DNA of 64,000 nt from Flaveria trinervia. Taxonomy: Eukaryota; Streptophyta; Magnoliopsida; Asterales; Asteraceae. The first letter of the stretch is position 1, and each line of letters starts with the position of its first letter. The position numbers and the translations under genes are program-made. The notes beneath the pieces were generated by a model. It was not told where the DNA came from and made no database searches. It saw nothing but the letters and a program-made list of their open reading frames with translations. Below are positions 34,600 through 46,228 of this stretch, in pieces. The DNA is taken from positions 11,359,154 through 11,423,153 of the forward strand of contig CM046442.1 in NCBI GenBank assembly GCA_025506515.1, in the 5' to 3' direction.

Positions 34600-36975
34600 T
34601 CACCCTCAACCGCTCAGGTTTCCTCTCAACAGGAGCCTTAGCAACCACCTCTGGGGCACCTATACATCTGAACCTCCTCACTTGAGGAGGTTGCCATTGA
34701 AACGCACCACTCCTCCGGGTGCATACTGCCTCACACCCTCTCCCACTGCCAACCGCCCCCAAAGTCACCATCATAATTACCAAAGTGCTGACTTAGTTGC
34801 ATTCCTCACCTCCTCCCCAGAACCATCAAAACTGGGATGGGCCTCACCATTGAGGGGGAGGACCAAAGTGCTTCTGACACCCCACAGCACAGGGGTTACC
34901 ACATTCAATCTCCAAGTGTAGAAACGGAGAGTCGAATTTCTGGTTAGGCTGCCACTCTTCTCCTGCTTCACCAATGATCAGGATGAATTTGGTACTATCC
35001 ATAAGACTCACCAAGGCAACTGCCGATGAAGGACATGGTCCTGAGGCAGGAATCCCCAGTACCATGACCAGGGCACATTCTACTACTGATCCTACCATCA
35101 GAGCATGTTCATCCTGAGTCTATCAGGAGGTCAGGTGATTTAGTAACACTGATGATGACCTGGCTTCTTTTATGATGTTTTAGCCCAAAACACCACCTCG
35201 AGGATGAGGTGAGCAGACTCAAAGCTGCTTGCCAAATTTCTCAGGATCAAAGACCATCTACCCTCAAACCCATAGATGACACCTTCCTCTGAAGGTCTCC
35301 CATACACAGAGCCACTCCCAACACAGCAGCCACCTGCCTCTGCTTCTGGTACTATTTCTCAGGGACAGAACCCCCCTGAGCAAATAGCTGCTATCTCTCA
35401 ACATTCCTTACCTCTCATCACATCAACTATCACTGATATGGTGCTTAAAACCCTTGATGATGCTGTGAGCAAAAGGCTTTCTGACAATCACCCCTTGCAA
35501 CCAATGCAACCAAAAAGGGGGAGATTCAGTCAGTGAAAGCAAAAAGGAAGAGGATTGTAGATAGGAAAAAAACTGAGAAGGAGAAGGTGAAGGATGCTGA
35601 CATGGAAAAAATGACTGAAAGTACTAAAGACTTTCATGTCACATACAAGAAAAGGAAGAATGAAAAGGAGACTGACTTGGAGACAATGGTGAAGAAGGCT
35701 GATGCCAAACACAGCCGATCAATGGACAACATCATTGATTAGTTGTTTAGGCAAGGTCACGACACTGAAAAACTTGACTCAGAAATCAGAAGACTAGAGA
35801 TTGAAGAAATCCAAGCTAGATGGGCAAGTTATGATGTGTTGGAAAGGGAAAGGCTAGAAATCATGATCAGGTTCATAGCGAAGTATCTTGTAGATCATTG
35901 ATTGAAATCAAGGCATGGTCCAGGGACAGCATCTTGGCAATAACCACCAAGATCTGTTCGTCTGAAGTATACACAAAAGGATTGGTTATTGAAGCCTTAA
36001 ACGAAGCTGGTGCTGAGAGCAGGACTGAACTAGCCAAGCAATCTAAAGCTGACTCACATCCAAAATGCTAGAACAGCCTGTCAAAATTCCCACCAAAACC
36101 CACTAAAAACAATACCTTTACCCCAAAAACCACCACAACCACAACCCACCAAACCAACTGCCTTACCCTCAAAACCAATAGCCGATGATGTACCCTAGAA
36201 GAGGAAGAAGGGTAACTGCGGCTAGAAGAAGAAAAAGAAGATAATGATGAAGATGAAGATAGGCTACCAATCTCAGCTATTATACAATTGCCTAAGGCCA
36301 CAAGTCACCTCCCAAAAATTACTCTGAAACTCAAAGACAAATTATGAAAGTGAAGCTAGAATAGAAGAGCTTCATAACAACATGATGAGGAATTGTTGAG
36401 GAAAGTTGACAAAGCATATGCTGCCACATCTTCAATCATCAACATGAAGAAGCACGCTCTCAGATTATACACTCTTAAACATACATTTCAATATCAAAAG
36501 GAGAGAGTGAGGATTTGGCCTGATCCCAGGGTGTCTCATAGGATTCACAAGAAAAACATTCCATAGAGATACATTGGCCAAGTGAAGAAGATTGTAGATG
36601 AAGTGATCTCACTGGTCTTTGTAGTATCACCCTGGAAATCCTAGATGACTTCAAGAAAGCTTATAAAGCTAACCTGAGCCCACAAAATATGCTGGAAAAT
36701 AAAATGGTGAAAAGGGGTTAGTATATAAGAGGCTTGAGGAAGTTAGAAAGAATGAGCTCTAGTTGTTCTTAGAGGGTAATCACCCAGATGAATTTGCTTA
36801 TAGAGTAATAACAACTGTGGAACTCAAAAATGGGAAACAGGTCAAATACCTATCTGAATATTATGGGCCAGAATCACTTTTTGAAGGAGGAGCTGAAGAG
36901 CTTACCATGGAGGAACAAATAACCTTCCTTGAGGCCTATACAAGGGAGTCATACAGACTCATTGTTGGGAAGTAG
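34600..36975 (+). pseudogene. Extra 3' ORF of element F, N-terminally deleted and frameshifted
   Basis: It matches the D extra ORF from about D residue APQSPTLIV onward (TIEGEDQ, QSPSVE near 34840-34925). The conserved N-terminal domain seen in C and B is missing, so an internal deletion joins the spacer almost directly to the Pro/Ser-rich region. Then come a Gln/Pro region (35276-35536), a Lys/Glu helix (35533-35742), and LERERLEIMIRFIAKYL-like text (35835-35890). A Pro-rich and acidic patch (36070-36290) precedes the C-terminal domain ending KYLSEYYGPESLF (36763-36975, stop TAG). Function is unknown. Confidence 0.78.
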
Positions 36976-37185
36976 ATCTCATGGATGGGGTAACAGCTCT
37001 GTGTCCAGTTCCCCAAGACAGAGTTCCCATTCATCCTTTGCCAAACAGATCATTGAGACTTCTTCCCAGGCCTGTGCTTACATGTGTCACTTCTGAGCTG
37101 ATCTAGAAGACAAAAAGACCAAATCTTTCTGCCATAATCAGTGGGACATCTTCAATAAATTTAGAGGTTTTGGCTGCATTGGTTC

Positions 37186-37195
37186 AGGGGGAGTT
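37186..37195 (+). other. Polypurine tract of element F
   Basis: The tract aggggga followed by gttt precedes the 3' LTR start tgttggacc. D has the same tract on the minus strand (60944-60955) and A and B have cctagggggagttt. Confidence 0.85.
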
Positions 37196-38087
37196 TGTTG
37201 GACCAAAAGAACCAATGAGCCTGATCAGAAAAACCTCTAAGTCCTACAGACATCAGAACAACTGCTGAAGACTTGATCAGCTGTTTGACAAAGTCTGAAC
37301 ACTTCAACAGCTGAAGACTAAAGTACTGAAGACTTCAACACTGAAGACCAAAGTCTGAAGATCAACAGCCGAAGACTAAAGTACTGAAGACTTCAACAGC
37401 TGAAGACTAAAGTACTGAAGACTTTAACAGCTGAAGACCAAAGTCTGAAGATCAACAGCTGAAGAACAAAGTACTGAAGATCAACAGCTGAAGTACAAAG
37501 ACTGAAGACATCAGCTGATGACAATAGCTGAAGTTCAAGTACAAGTACTGAAGCCTTCAGAGTTTGTTACAACAGCTAAAGAAGCATTCTTTAGTTGTTG
37601 TGATGGTTTCCTTTCAGTAGTTTTCTTTTATGTTTCAGTATCTGTAAAACGACTGAAGAGCATGTTCTTCAGTCGTTGTAGTTTCAGTAGTTTCTTTTCA
37701 GTAGTTGTAGTGATAGTTAACACTTAGTATTTTTGTAAGAAGATGTCAGCTGTTTTGACATTTTCAGTAGTTGTGTTAACTTTCAGTAGTCTAAATAATT
37801 CTGTTAGATGTCACTATCAAATGACATCAGCAGACGTCACATCTCCGATATAAGGAATGTTCCACCACGACATTCTTATATAAGGGATGATTGACCTGAT
37901 TGTAAGTGTGACATTTTGCCACCACGAAAGCGCGTATTGAATGAAATATTTGATTTGCAGAATTCTTTCTATAATCGTTTGCTCTTACTTTGAATATCAA
38001 CTGTATTCTTATGAATTTTCTAATTCTTTGTTTGATTTCCGCTGCAATACTCTCTAATCAATCAAACGTAGATCACTGATCCCAACA
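37196..38087 (+). repeat. 3' LTR of element F (892 bp)
   Basis: It starts tgttggacc and ends gatcccaaca, followed by the duplication agcag (38088-38092). Compared with the 5' LTR there are scattered substitutions and short indels. Hairpin 1 has paired changes in both arms (37570-37600). Confidence 0.95.
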
Positions 38088-38092
38088 AGCAG

Positions 38093-40511
38093 CTTCCATG
38101 AAGCCTGAGGACCCAATAGAACTTTCTCCTTTTAGCTTCCTTTTATCTCTCTCTCCTCCTCCTTAGTCTCCTCAGGAGTCAATATCCATTTCCCTTTGTC
38201 ACCCACGGATCTTAGTGAATTAGGGTGGAGAGAGATTTGGCTTTCATTGTTTGATGTAGCAGTCAGACTTTGGCCATAGAGAGGCTGGGAAGCACCTTCA
38301 CTAGCTGGTGCCTCATTAAGGGAAATGGGTGATGAAGAAGTACATGTCTCAAGGATCACATATTCAAATATTGGGCCTTCGGTCAAGGCTTCCCCTTCGA
38401 AGCTAATCTTAGGCTCCACATCAACAATCAGTTGACCAACAATTTTACTGTTAGCCTTTGTCTATATAGTCCTGATCTTTGTTTGAACTTTTCAAGCACC
38501 CTCTCTTGAATCCTATTTGCTAATCTCATAGCTAGTCTGTGTTGGCTTGGGTTGATAAGTGGAAGGTTAATCAGATATGTACTCTCATCTCATGTTTGAA
38601 AAGTTGAAGATTTCTTGTTACCCTTGAGTTCTTGAGATTACCAGAGCTCTCCTATCAATGTCATACCTCCATCCCAACATTGGATTCTCAGAGTGATGGG
38701 ATGGAGTAGGCATAGCTCTAGGTATACCCTCCTCAAATAGGATTTGAATAAGTGAGTCCACATCGATATGAACTTGAGGAGGTTGTTGAGTATGGACAAT
38801 TGCAAGTGAGGGTGGTGAATCCTCAATGTCCATACCCTATGAAGAACTCCCAAGTTTTGTGATTGCTTGGACTTTCTCCCTTTTTTTGGTAGTATCACCC
38901 TCTTGCATAGGTGAGCTAGGAGTCAGGTATATCACATCCATAGGTTCTTGTGTTCCTGGATGAACTCTTTTTAAAGGTCTCCCAGCTAGTTTTTTGTTGA
39001 GATAAGATAACTCAAGTTACTGATCATTGACCCTGTTTTGTAAGGTAGTCACTCAAGTTACTGATCACCTTAGTCTTATGTTCCCATCATCTTCATTAGA
39101 AGAATGGGGAATTAGAGAATAGGACCAAAATCTTCCCTTATCACCAGTATGGTGTTCTTGGCTGCTAGATTCCTATGCTCAATGACAACTTCAAGTGAAG
39201 TGTCAAGGGCTGGGTTGTCACGGTTGGGGTCTTAATAATGTAATCACTTACAAAAGTAAGAGCATCTTTCATATGGACCTCCTGAATAGGTTTAGAAATT
39301 TTCGTTAAAACATGTTGGTAGTCTAAACAAATAAAAAGGAGATTAGAATCATAAAAGACATGTTAATAGGTAATGCAAGAAATATTACAGAGATATCTGC
39401 CTTAGTAATGGGTGAATGATGTGCGCTAGACATGGAAGAAGCAGGAGTACTCATCTCTCTTTGAGTATGGGAGAGAAGAGAGACTCATGATACTCACTAA
39501 ATCCCATGTCTTATCATTATAGAATTCAAGGTTAGCAATTGGTTGGTTTAGATCAAGAGGCTGGGGAAGGTAACTTTCCCATGAAGGTTGATTACTAGAG
39601 TTTTGAGAATCTAAGTGAAAGCTTAAGGCTGTTGGGCTTATGAGCTCATCAAGTCGAGCATGAGGAACCTCAACAATGATCATAGGTGAGATGGGAGTGG
39701 TTTACTCATCAGAAGAAATGAGAGCTCTAGTGTCCATTTCTTTTGGTTGGTTGGTGATATGGGGGTTGCACAAGCTTAGTAGTTTGTGTAGGAGTTCGTT
39801 TGGAATTTTTTTGGTAGGTGAGGAGTATGTGTGGCTATTATGGTGGTTGAGAAGTAGAAGGTGTGAGTTCAACACTAGCTTGTGTTGCTAGATTGTCACC
39901 TTGAGCAATAAGCTCTAACTTTCTAAGGAGTCTAAGTTTGCAAGCAAGTTAGTATACATAAATTATGAGTACCTGAACTTAACCCCATGAACCAGTCCAT
40001 GAACTATAAAGGAGAGATCTTCAGGAATCTGGTCTGATCCACCATGTTTGTTTGACAAGTTGTGGATGACACCATAGAGGAAGGACATCCATTAAGAGGA
40101 GACCTTTCCTTTCCTGAAGACCTTTACAGAGAAATCTCCCTCATAGCCCATCTGCTCAAAGGATTGGTTAACGGTAACTTGGGAAAAGAGAATTAACCTT
40201 CTATATCATCCAGCTGAAGATGTGTTTATGATGGATGGAGTGATGGAGATTGTCTTCCCCTACACTTTGGCAGATAGTGCCTTCTCCATATCCATGACGA
40301 CCTCTTGACAAGTATTCCAAAACTCCAAAAGTTGATCCTCATAGAGTGGATGATCAATGGTGAGGGAGGTGAAGTAGTTTGACAGAGAAAGAAAGCAACA
40401 AACCTCTGAGAAACTTGGATCTTTCTCAAAGTCCAATATGGCAACTTGGTTATGCTGCCTGCGGAGTTGCGTGGAATAATCTGGGTTGTTTCTGCGGTCA
40501 AGGTTTGCTAT
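38093..40511 (-). pseudogene. Extra 3' ORF of element B, N-terminal part
   Basis: The start codon is decayed to ATA (complement of 40509-40511), where C has ATG at the same place (ATGGCTAACC against ATAGCAAACC). The conserved N-terminal domain runs to about 40000 and matches C: YFTSLTIDxPLYEDQLLEFW, then ITPSII and QMGYEGDFSVKVF. It is followed by Ser/Pro-rich linkers and the segment EPKISFEGEAL (about 38390-38420), parallel to EPKINFEGETR of A. It is cut at 38092 by element F and resumes at 26682. Several stops. The N-terminal domain belongs to the SIRE downstream ORF; I cannot assign a biochemical role. Confidence 0.75.
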
Positions 40512-40619
40512 TTGTGAAAGCTTAAGAGGGAAGGAGATAAGAACAAGGCCGGTTGTGGGTGAATTTAGGTTTACAAAGGTTTTAGATGAGGAAGAGAGTG
40601 AAAGAGGGGGGAATCATTA

Positions 40620-41200
40620 AGTATATATATGAAATGAATCTAAGACAAAATTAATGAAATATGATAAACTTTAAAATATGAGTTCGGTCACACCTCTAAA
40701 AAAAGTGTCCAAAAAGTTTGTTTTCTTGAAAGTATAAAATCTTCTGAAGGTATTTTCTCTTTGGAAGTTTTGATAAAAAGCTTTCAAAGCAATTTGACTT
40801 CGAAAGATATTTCAAAGAGCATTGAAGATTTTGATTCGGAAGAGATTAAGACTCAGTGGTTTTATTCTAAGGAAAATAAAACTTTCGAGGCATAATTGCT
40901 TTCGGAAAGAAATTGGTCTTCAAAAACATATAACTACTTATAAATAAATTTAAACTTCGGAAGATATTTTGAAAATTTCTTTCGAAGGTAAATTGACATA
41001 AGTAGTTATTTGTTTTGATGACATAATTTTCCTTTGAAGGTAAAAAGATGTCTTCCGATGGAGAGAACGATCAAAATTTTAAAAAGTTTAAGTAATAAAA
41101 TTTTTGATTTTTCTTCCAAAGTAAACAAGGGCTTGTGAAGACAACTTAGGACACACAGGTTTTAGAAATAATATGAGTTAAGTTTAAGAAAATCTACTCA
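40620..41200 (-). repeat. Spacer between pol and extra ORF of B: TTCCGAAG array
   Basis: Noncoding. Words cttccgaag, ctttcgaag, cttcggaag and decayed forms are spread from about 40735 to 41130. It parallels 59165-59520 of C in order and content, including the gtgggacc/ggtcacacc block near 40690. Confidence 0.78.
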
Positions 41201-41204
41201 AAGT

Positions 41205-41487
41205 TAATCATCCCAATAACTGATACAAAATATTTAAACCTTTATTCATCAAAAGCTTTGGTAAATAGATAAGCATATTGTTTATTTGTCATAACCTTAA
41301 CTAGTTTGATTAATCATTTTTTCAAAGTTATCTCTAATCAAATAATACTTCATGTTGATGTGTTTAGTCCTTTAGTGCTGCACTAATTCTCTGTAATAAA
41401 GATAACATTATTGTTGTCTATATGAATGAAACTGTCCTTAAAGTTAAATTCATAGTAGAGCATCTGATTCTAATGTATATAAAGATT
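41205..41487 (-). pseudogene. pol: End of RNase H of element B
   Basis: On the minus strand it parallels C 58755-59002: the atagacaacaa codons (IDNN), the acagagaat codons (TEN), TKHINxKY-like text and the terminal aaagcttttgatgaataaa (KAFDE/KALMN). Stops occur. Similarity ends sharply at about 41487, marking the truncation point of B. Confidence 0.78.
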
Positions 41488-42632
41488 TTACTTGACCGGT
41501 TTTAACCCTATTTATTTTGGCTCGATCGAATTTTGACCCCTCTCACAAAATCTTATGGATCCGTCACTGTAGCTACCTGCTAAAATTGTCTATTGATACA
41601 CCTTAATTTCATACAATGATAGTCTCCTCTAGAATCTGTGACTTAAAACAAAATTGGCTTGCCTTTGAATAAATTGAATATAAAAATATAAGAGATTAAA
41701 TAAGTGGTAACTTTCTAAAATAATAATCAATAAAAAGAATTTTAAAAGTACTTTAGTTAGGATTAGGCATTATGTTTTAAAAGTGTTCTAGTTATATCAC
41801 TTAGATTTCATGTTTTATATAAATTAAAACTTTTAATATGTTTTTTAGCATGTTATACATTTTGCTTTAATAAGAAAATATTGTTTTCTTTCTTTTAATG
41901 CTGATGTGGAATGATGACATGAATTTTAGGTACTTTTTTCGTAATTAACATGTATTTTTTATTTTTAATATAATTTTATATATTAAAATTGTAACCCCTA
42001 CATCTTCTCTTCTCTTACTTTTTTGACAAAAGTATTTTTGTTTTTAATAGTGTTATTTAAATAAATTTAAAGTGATAAAGTTTTAATAAAATAAAAATGA
42101 ATTTAACATCTATTATGATTTTAAACAAATATTTATAGTTCTTTAAAGGTTTTCTTAAAATGTTTTCAATAACGTTTTATCATATGAAAATATTAATACT
42201 CTTTGATTGTTATTTTTAATGTCTCTTTATACATTACGTGTTCTTATATAGAAAAAGGACTTTTCATGAAATTAAATGATATATGTAATTTTTTACAATA
42301 ACGATGCACATTACATAAATGATTTAAACATAAATTTAAATATAGTAATAATCATGTATATAAGTATGTACATCAAAGATAAAATAAACATCATATACAT
42401 ACAACACTAGTTTAGTCTTCCAAGCTGACTCGATCTCGACTTATGAAGCTCTAGCTCAAAACCATTTATTTAATAAGTCGTAAAATGAGTTCGAGTTTGT
42501 TTAAAATCAGCTTAGTTACAGTTTTTTCCGAGTTGATCCCGAATAGCTCACGAGACGGCGTGACTTGTTTCTCTCTTAACTGTTGTTGAGAGTCTATTAG
42601 CGACATACATGCACTCGGTAATCAATGATTAC
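41488..42632. other. AT-rich filler between B and C, no gene seen
   Basis: About 1.1 kb, mostly AT-rich, with no sustained ORF and no recognised element. The segment 42415-42550 has repeated agctc/ctcga words similar in style to 24290-24370. Confidence 0.5.
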
Positions 42633-43429
42633 TGTAGAGATTAATGAAGAGGCTGATGCAACCTAAACATCTTTAGTGTTTCCTGCATGCTGCACAAGTG
42701 CATTAAAGTGGAATGCTTCGGAAGTTTCACATGTGCAACAGAAATACTCTAAGTGTAAAATCTTCCAAAGCCAAGACCAATATCTTTCGAAGCCAAAGAT
42801 GAAGTCTTCCGAAGCCTCAGAGACAAAGTCTTCCGAAGCTTCAAGTTCATGAAGACAGATTTCTTCCGAAGACTTTTAGTAACATGCTTTATCTGATGTA
42901 CTGTTCCATAAAGCTGGACACCTTTCCGCTGCAACTCTGCAAGTCACCAACTAACATGGTTTGGTGAAAAGGTCCATGCTTTTGGAAACTATACATTAAG
43001 GTCTTGAGTCTGAACCTTTCTACTTTATGTACTTTATCCTTTTTGTTATAGATAAGGATATGAGCTATGGCATGTCATAGTCACTAGTCAAAAGGCAATC
43101 TGCCTTTTGACTCTATAATTGACTTTGTGTGTGTCTAGTCAATTGTATCCAGCTGGCTTTCAAAGTATAGCCGGCTGTAGGATGTTGTATAAGTATCTCA
43201 TGTTCTTGTATCTTTCGAATATGCTTTGTAACACTTGTAATAGAACATAAAGAAAGCAATATACTGCATTCTTGAAAACCATACACCTGTGTTCTTTATG
43301 TTCTGTCTCTTACATTACTTGTGTTCTTAGTGTCTTATCTTGGTTAATCCGGTTACTGTTTGATTAAAGTTTGGTTAATCTCCTCTTTGTGTTGTTGTGT
43401 TGTAATTCACACCCTTCAACGATCCTGCA
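42633..43429 (+). repeat. 5' LTR of element C (797 bp)
   Basis: The right end cgatcctgca is followed by the primer site. The left end is set at tgtagagatt by alignment with the start of the A LTR (both continue with gaggctgatgcaacc or aggctggtgcaacc). TTCCGAAG motifs lie at 42715-42875. A tgtataagta box is near 43180. Confidence 0.8.
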
Positions 43430-43431
43430 TT

Positions 43432-43449
43432 TGGTATCATAGTGTTCAG
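43432..43449 (+). other. Primer binding site of element C (decayed)
   Basis: It reads tggtatcatagtgttcagg, where tggtatca matches the initiator methionine tRNA complement and the next bases have decayed. Confidence 0.75.
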
Positions 43450-43512
43450 GCTCTTGATATAAGATCTCACCATCTTAAGATCCCTCACATACACAACTAC
43501 CAAACTTTTCAA

Positions 43513-45777
43513 ATGGCATCCATTTCCAAAACTGATATGGAAACTAGAACCATGAACAAGTCCCCACTGATCACTCTTGATGAGTTTGACACCTGGTGTT
43601 TAAGAATGAAGGTTTCATCAGGTCTCTTGATTCAAGAATGTGGGAGTCTATTGAGAATGGACCTTTCATACCCAGCACACCCTCTGCTACTGGTGCTGGT
43701 ATGATCCCCAAGGATGTGGCTAACTACTCTGATAAAGATAGGAAGAGAGTAGAGATAGACAGGAAAGCCATGACAGCTCTTCAAACTGCCCTTCCAAACT
43801 TTGTGTACAGAGGTTTCAAGAAGTGCAAAACAACTAAGCAACTATGGGATGCACTGAAACTGATGTATGACGGTTCTTCTGAAGCTAAGGAGAACAAGGA
43901 GGATCTCCTGAAGCAGTAGTTTGAAAACTTCACCTTCAAAACAGGTGAGACCATGACTCAGCAATACTTCAGGTATGTTGAGATTGTGGATACCCTAGTG
44001 GATGGAGGAGTTTCTCTTGAGAATAGAGATATTGTAAGGAAGTTCATGTCCTCACTTCCTAGGCAATGGACACACTACTGTGTGGTGATCAAGAGAACTG
44101 AAAATCTCAAAACTCTCACTATGATAGAGTTATGGGATTCTCAGTGGCTACCAGATGGAGATGAACATGCAGGGTTCATCTAGCAACTCCCAATCAAATG
44201 GGTTCAGCCCTACATGTGGTTGAAGGGGATAGCATAGAACCCAAACATCATCTTATATGCTACCCTGACAACTCACCCAAGGGTCCTTTCATCACCTTCC
44301 CAGAGACACCAAGGGAGAACTACACTCAAGGAAGCCCATTCCAAGAGACAAGCTCTTCTCAAGCATTTTTGTCTTCTGATGAAAGCTGTGGCAACTCTTT
44401 TTTCACTCTTGAAGACCTGGACTGTATCCATCCAGATGATCTGGAGTACATGGAAATAGTCCAGCAGATGGCTCTTCTCACTCACAGAGCCAAGAAGTTC
44501 TACAAGAGGACTGGAAGGAAGTTCCCGAGCAATGCAACTAGTGGAAAGTTTGGACTGGACAAAGGCAAAGTCAAGTTTTACAACTGTAACTTGATGGGCC
44601 ACTTTGCCAGAGAGTGTAAGGCACCTAGAACCAATGGTGGCCAACACAATCCAGACCAAACTACACTAACAAAGTTCTCCATAATGAGAAGTCAAAGCAG
44701 CAAGCTGCTGTTGCTGTTGAAGAAGGAGGCTTTGACTGGAGCTTTCAGGTGGAAGATGCTACTCCAAACCAAGCACTGATGGCAGATCATGATGAACCAA
44801 GGTATTGGAACATCTCTGTACTCCTGAATGCATTGCTAAAGTTAACAGGTACGGGTCCTATAACTTGGAACTGAGATATGATATTGAGTCCTTAAACATT
44901 TTAAAATCTGATTTTAGAAAGTCTGAAAATGATTATAAGCTAAAAATAGAGAACTTAGAGAAAACAATTTTAGTTCTAAAACATGAACACAAAAATTTTA
45001 GGACTCAAATTAAAGATCTCATAACCAAGTTAACTGAGTGCCAGGCTGAGCTTGTGATCAGCAAAGCCAGGGCAGAAAAGAGTGTTCTTGAAGAAGAGAC
45101 CTTCAAGACATGATATCCTCATCCCTGCACAACAAAGTGTGCTATCAAAATAGACAGGGACTGGGATCCAATGAGATAGCTCCTCCAAACACAATCTTGT
45201 CAGTAAGATCTCCTAGGTGTGAAACATATGAAGATGAGCTTCTCTCATAGATCCTTAGTGAGGAGGATAAAGAAGAGATAGTGAAGAATCCCTCTACTAA
45301 GAGTGAAGAGGAGGATTCCAAGAAGGGCCACTATCCTTCTGAGGAGAAAGTGAAGACTATGATGACCAAGTCCATGAGAAAGAACTTGATCAGAAAGAGC
45401 AAAAGAAAGGCAAGGAACGCTCAAGAGATCAAGGCTACTTTTGACTCTAAGCAGAAACAAATTTTTATTTCTGCAGGGTTTAAAGTGGTAGGGACTGAAG
45501 GCATCAACCAAAACTCTGCCAAGAGTTCTGGTTCTTGCTCAACGCATCTCAGCAGCAAGAAGAAGACTGATCTGCTGTGTACCACTGCTGCACAACTCGT
45601 CCATCAAACTCCAAGCACAGCTCTCAGCCCAAGAGGACTGTCTCAGCATCTGCACAGATGAAGGTGGAGAAGGGAAGTGACCAAAGACAGTCTTACTCTC
45701 AAGACAAGGCCTCTTGTGAAGAAGAAGATGAATTGTGTTATGTGTGACAACACACTCACATTGCAAAGGATTGTCCC
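43513..45777 (+). pseudogene. gag: gag of element C (UBN2-type), frameshifted
   Basis: It starts at ATG 43513 (MASISKTDMET). The capsid region includes NFVYRGFKKCKTTKQLWDAL in 43596-43919 (an in-frame TAG ends it) and continues QYFRYVEIVDTLVDGG at 43953-44183. The first zinc knuckle (44573-44620) reads FYNCNLMGHFAREC with its first Cys changed to Phe. A coiled-coil-like stretch follows at 44805-45113 (KSENDYKLKIENLEKTI). A second knuckle (about 45734-45774) is broken by a one-base shift in CYVC. The product would be capsid plus nucleocapsid; the copy is non-functional as read. Confidence 0.85.
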
Positions 45778-45837
45778 TTCAATCCTAAAGATACTGTCCA
45801 TATGGCCAAAGAAAGGCTCAAAGAGTCTAAGAAGATT

Positions 45838-46010
45838 CAGGCTTCGGAAGGAAAACCAGTTTCCTTCGGAAGTTTCAAATCTAACAAGAAGGGAAGTGGA
45901 AAATTCTCTTCGGAAGAACATTTGGTCTCGGAAGAAAGGAGTTGTTCCGAAGCACTGAAGTCTGCTGCAGTGTTTGCAGAATCTTCCGAAGGTTCAGTCA
46001 TCAAAACTTC
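45838..46010 (+). repeat. TTCCGAAG motif array in the gag-protease linker of C
   Basis: Words gcttcggaag, ccttcggaag, cttcggaag, ctcggaag, ttccgaag and cttccgaag occur in both orientations within 170 bp. In frame they mostly encode SE-type dipeptides (SEE, SEA). A 30-bp segment, aaagttttgaaggtcaagtcc with flanks, is then tandemly repeated at 46021-46081. Confidence 0.82.
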
Positions 46011-46228
46011 TGAAACTCCAAAAGTTTCTAAAGTTTTGAAGGTCAAGTCCAAGACTCCAAAAGTTTTGAAGGTCAAGTCCAAAAGTTTCTTCCGAGATTT
46101 CTCCATCAACAACAGCTCAAGATCCTCTTAGTACAACCATAGGATCTATTACTGTTAATTTACCTTCTGCAAGTGAGCCCAAGACAAGCAAGGCTTGGGT
46201 TTCCAGATGTAACTAATCATTCTCTTTT

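Larger units (their letters stand above)
26688..38087 (+). mobile_element. Element F: complete SIRE-like Ty1/copia element, 11.4 kb
   Basis: LTRs are 26688-27569 and 37196-38087. The primer site is 27572-27583 and the purine tract ends at 37195. Integrase precedes reverse transcriptase, which defines copia. An extra ORF follows RNase H after a repeat-rich spacer. The matching duplications agcag prove the borders. F landed in the extra ORF of element B. Its LTRs look alike by eye with scattered differences, so the insertion is not very recent. Coding regions carry many frameshifts and the extra ORF has lost its N-terminal part. Confidence 0.96.
24722..41487 (-). mobile_element. Element B: 3' half of a SIRE-like copia element, split by element F
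   Basis: On the minus strand from right to left: the end of RNase H (41487-41210), a TTCCGAAG-rich spacer (about 41200-40600), the extra ORF (40511-38093, then 26682-about 25540) and the 3' LTR. The interrupting element F occupies 26688-38087 with a 5-bp duplication. Without F the remnant is about 5.4 kb. Similarity to C pol stops abruptly near 41487, so the 5' part was lost before or apart from the F insertion. Confidence 0.88.
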
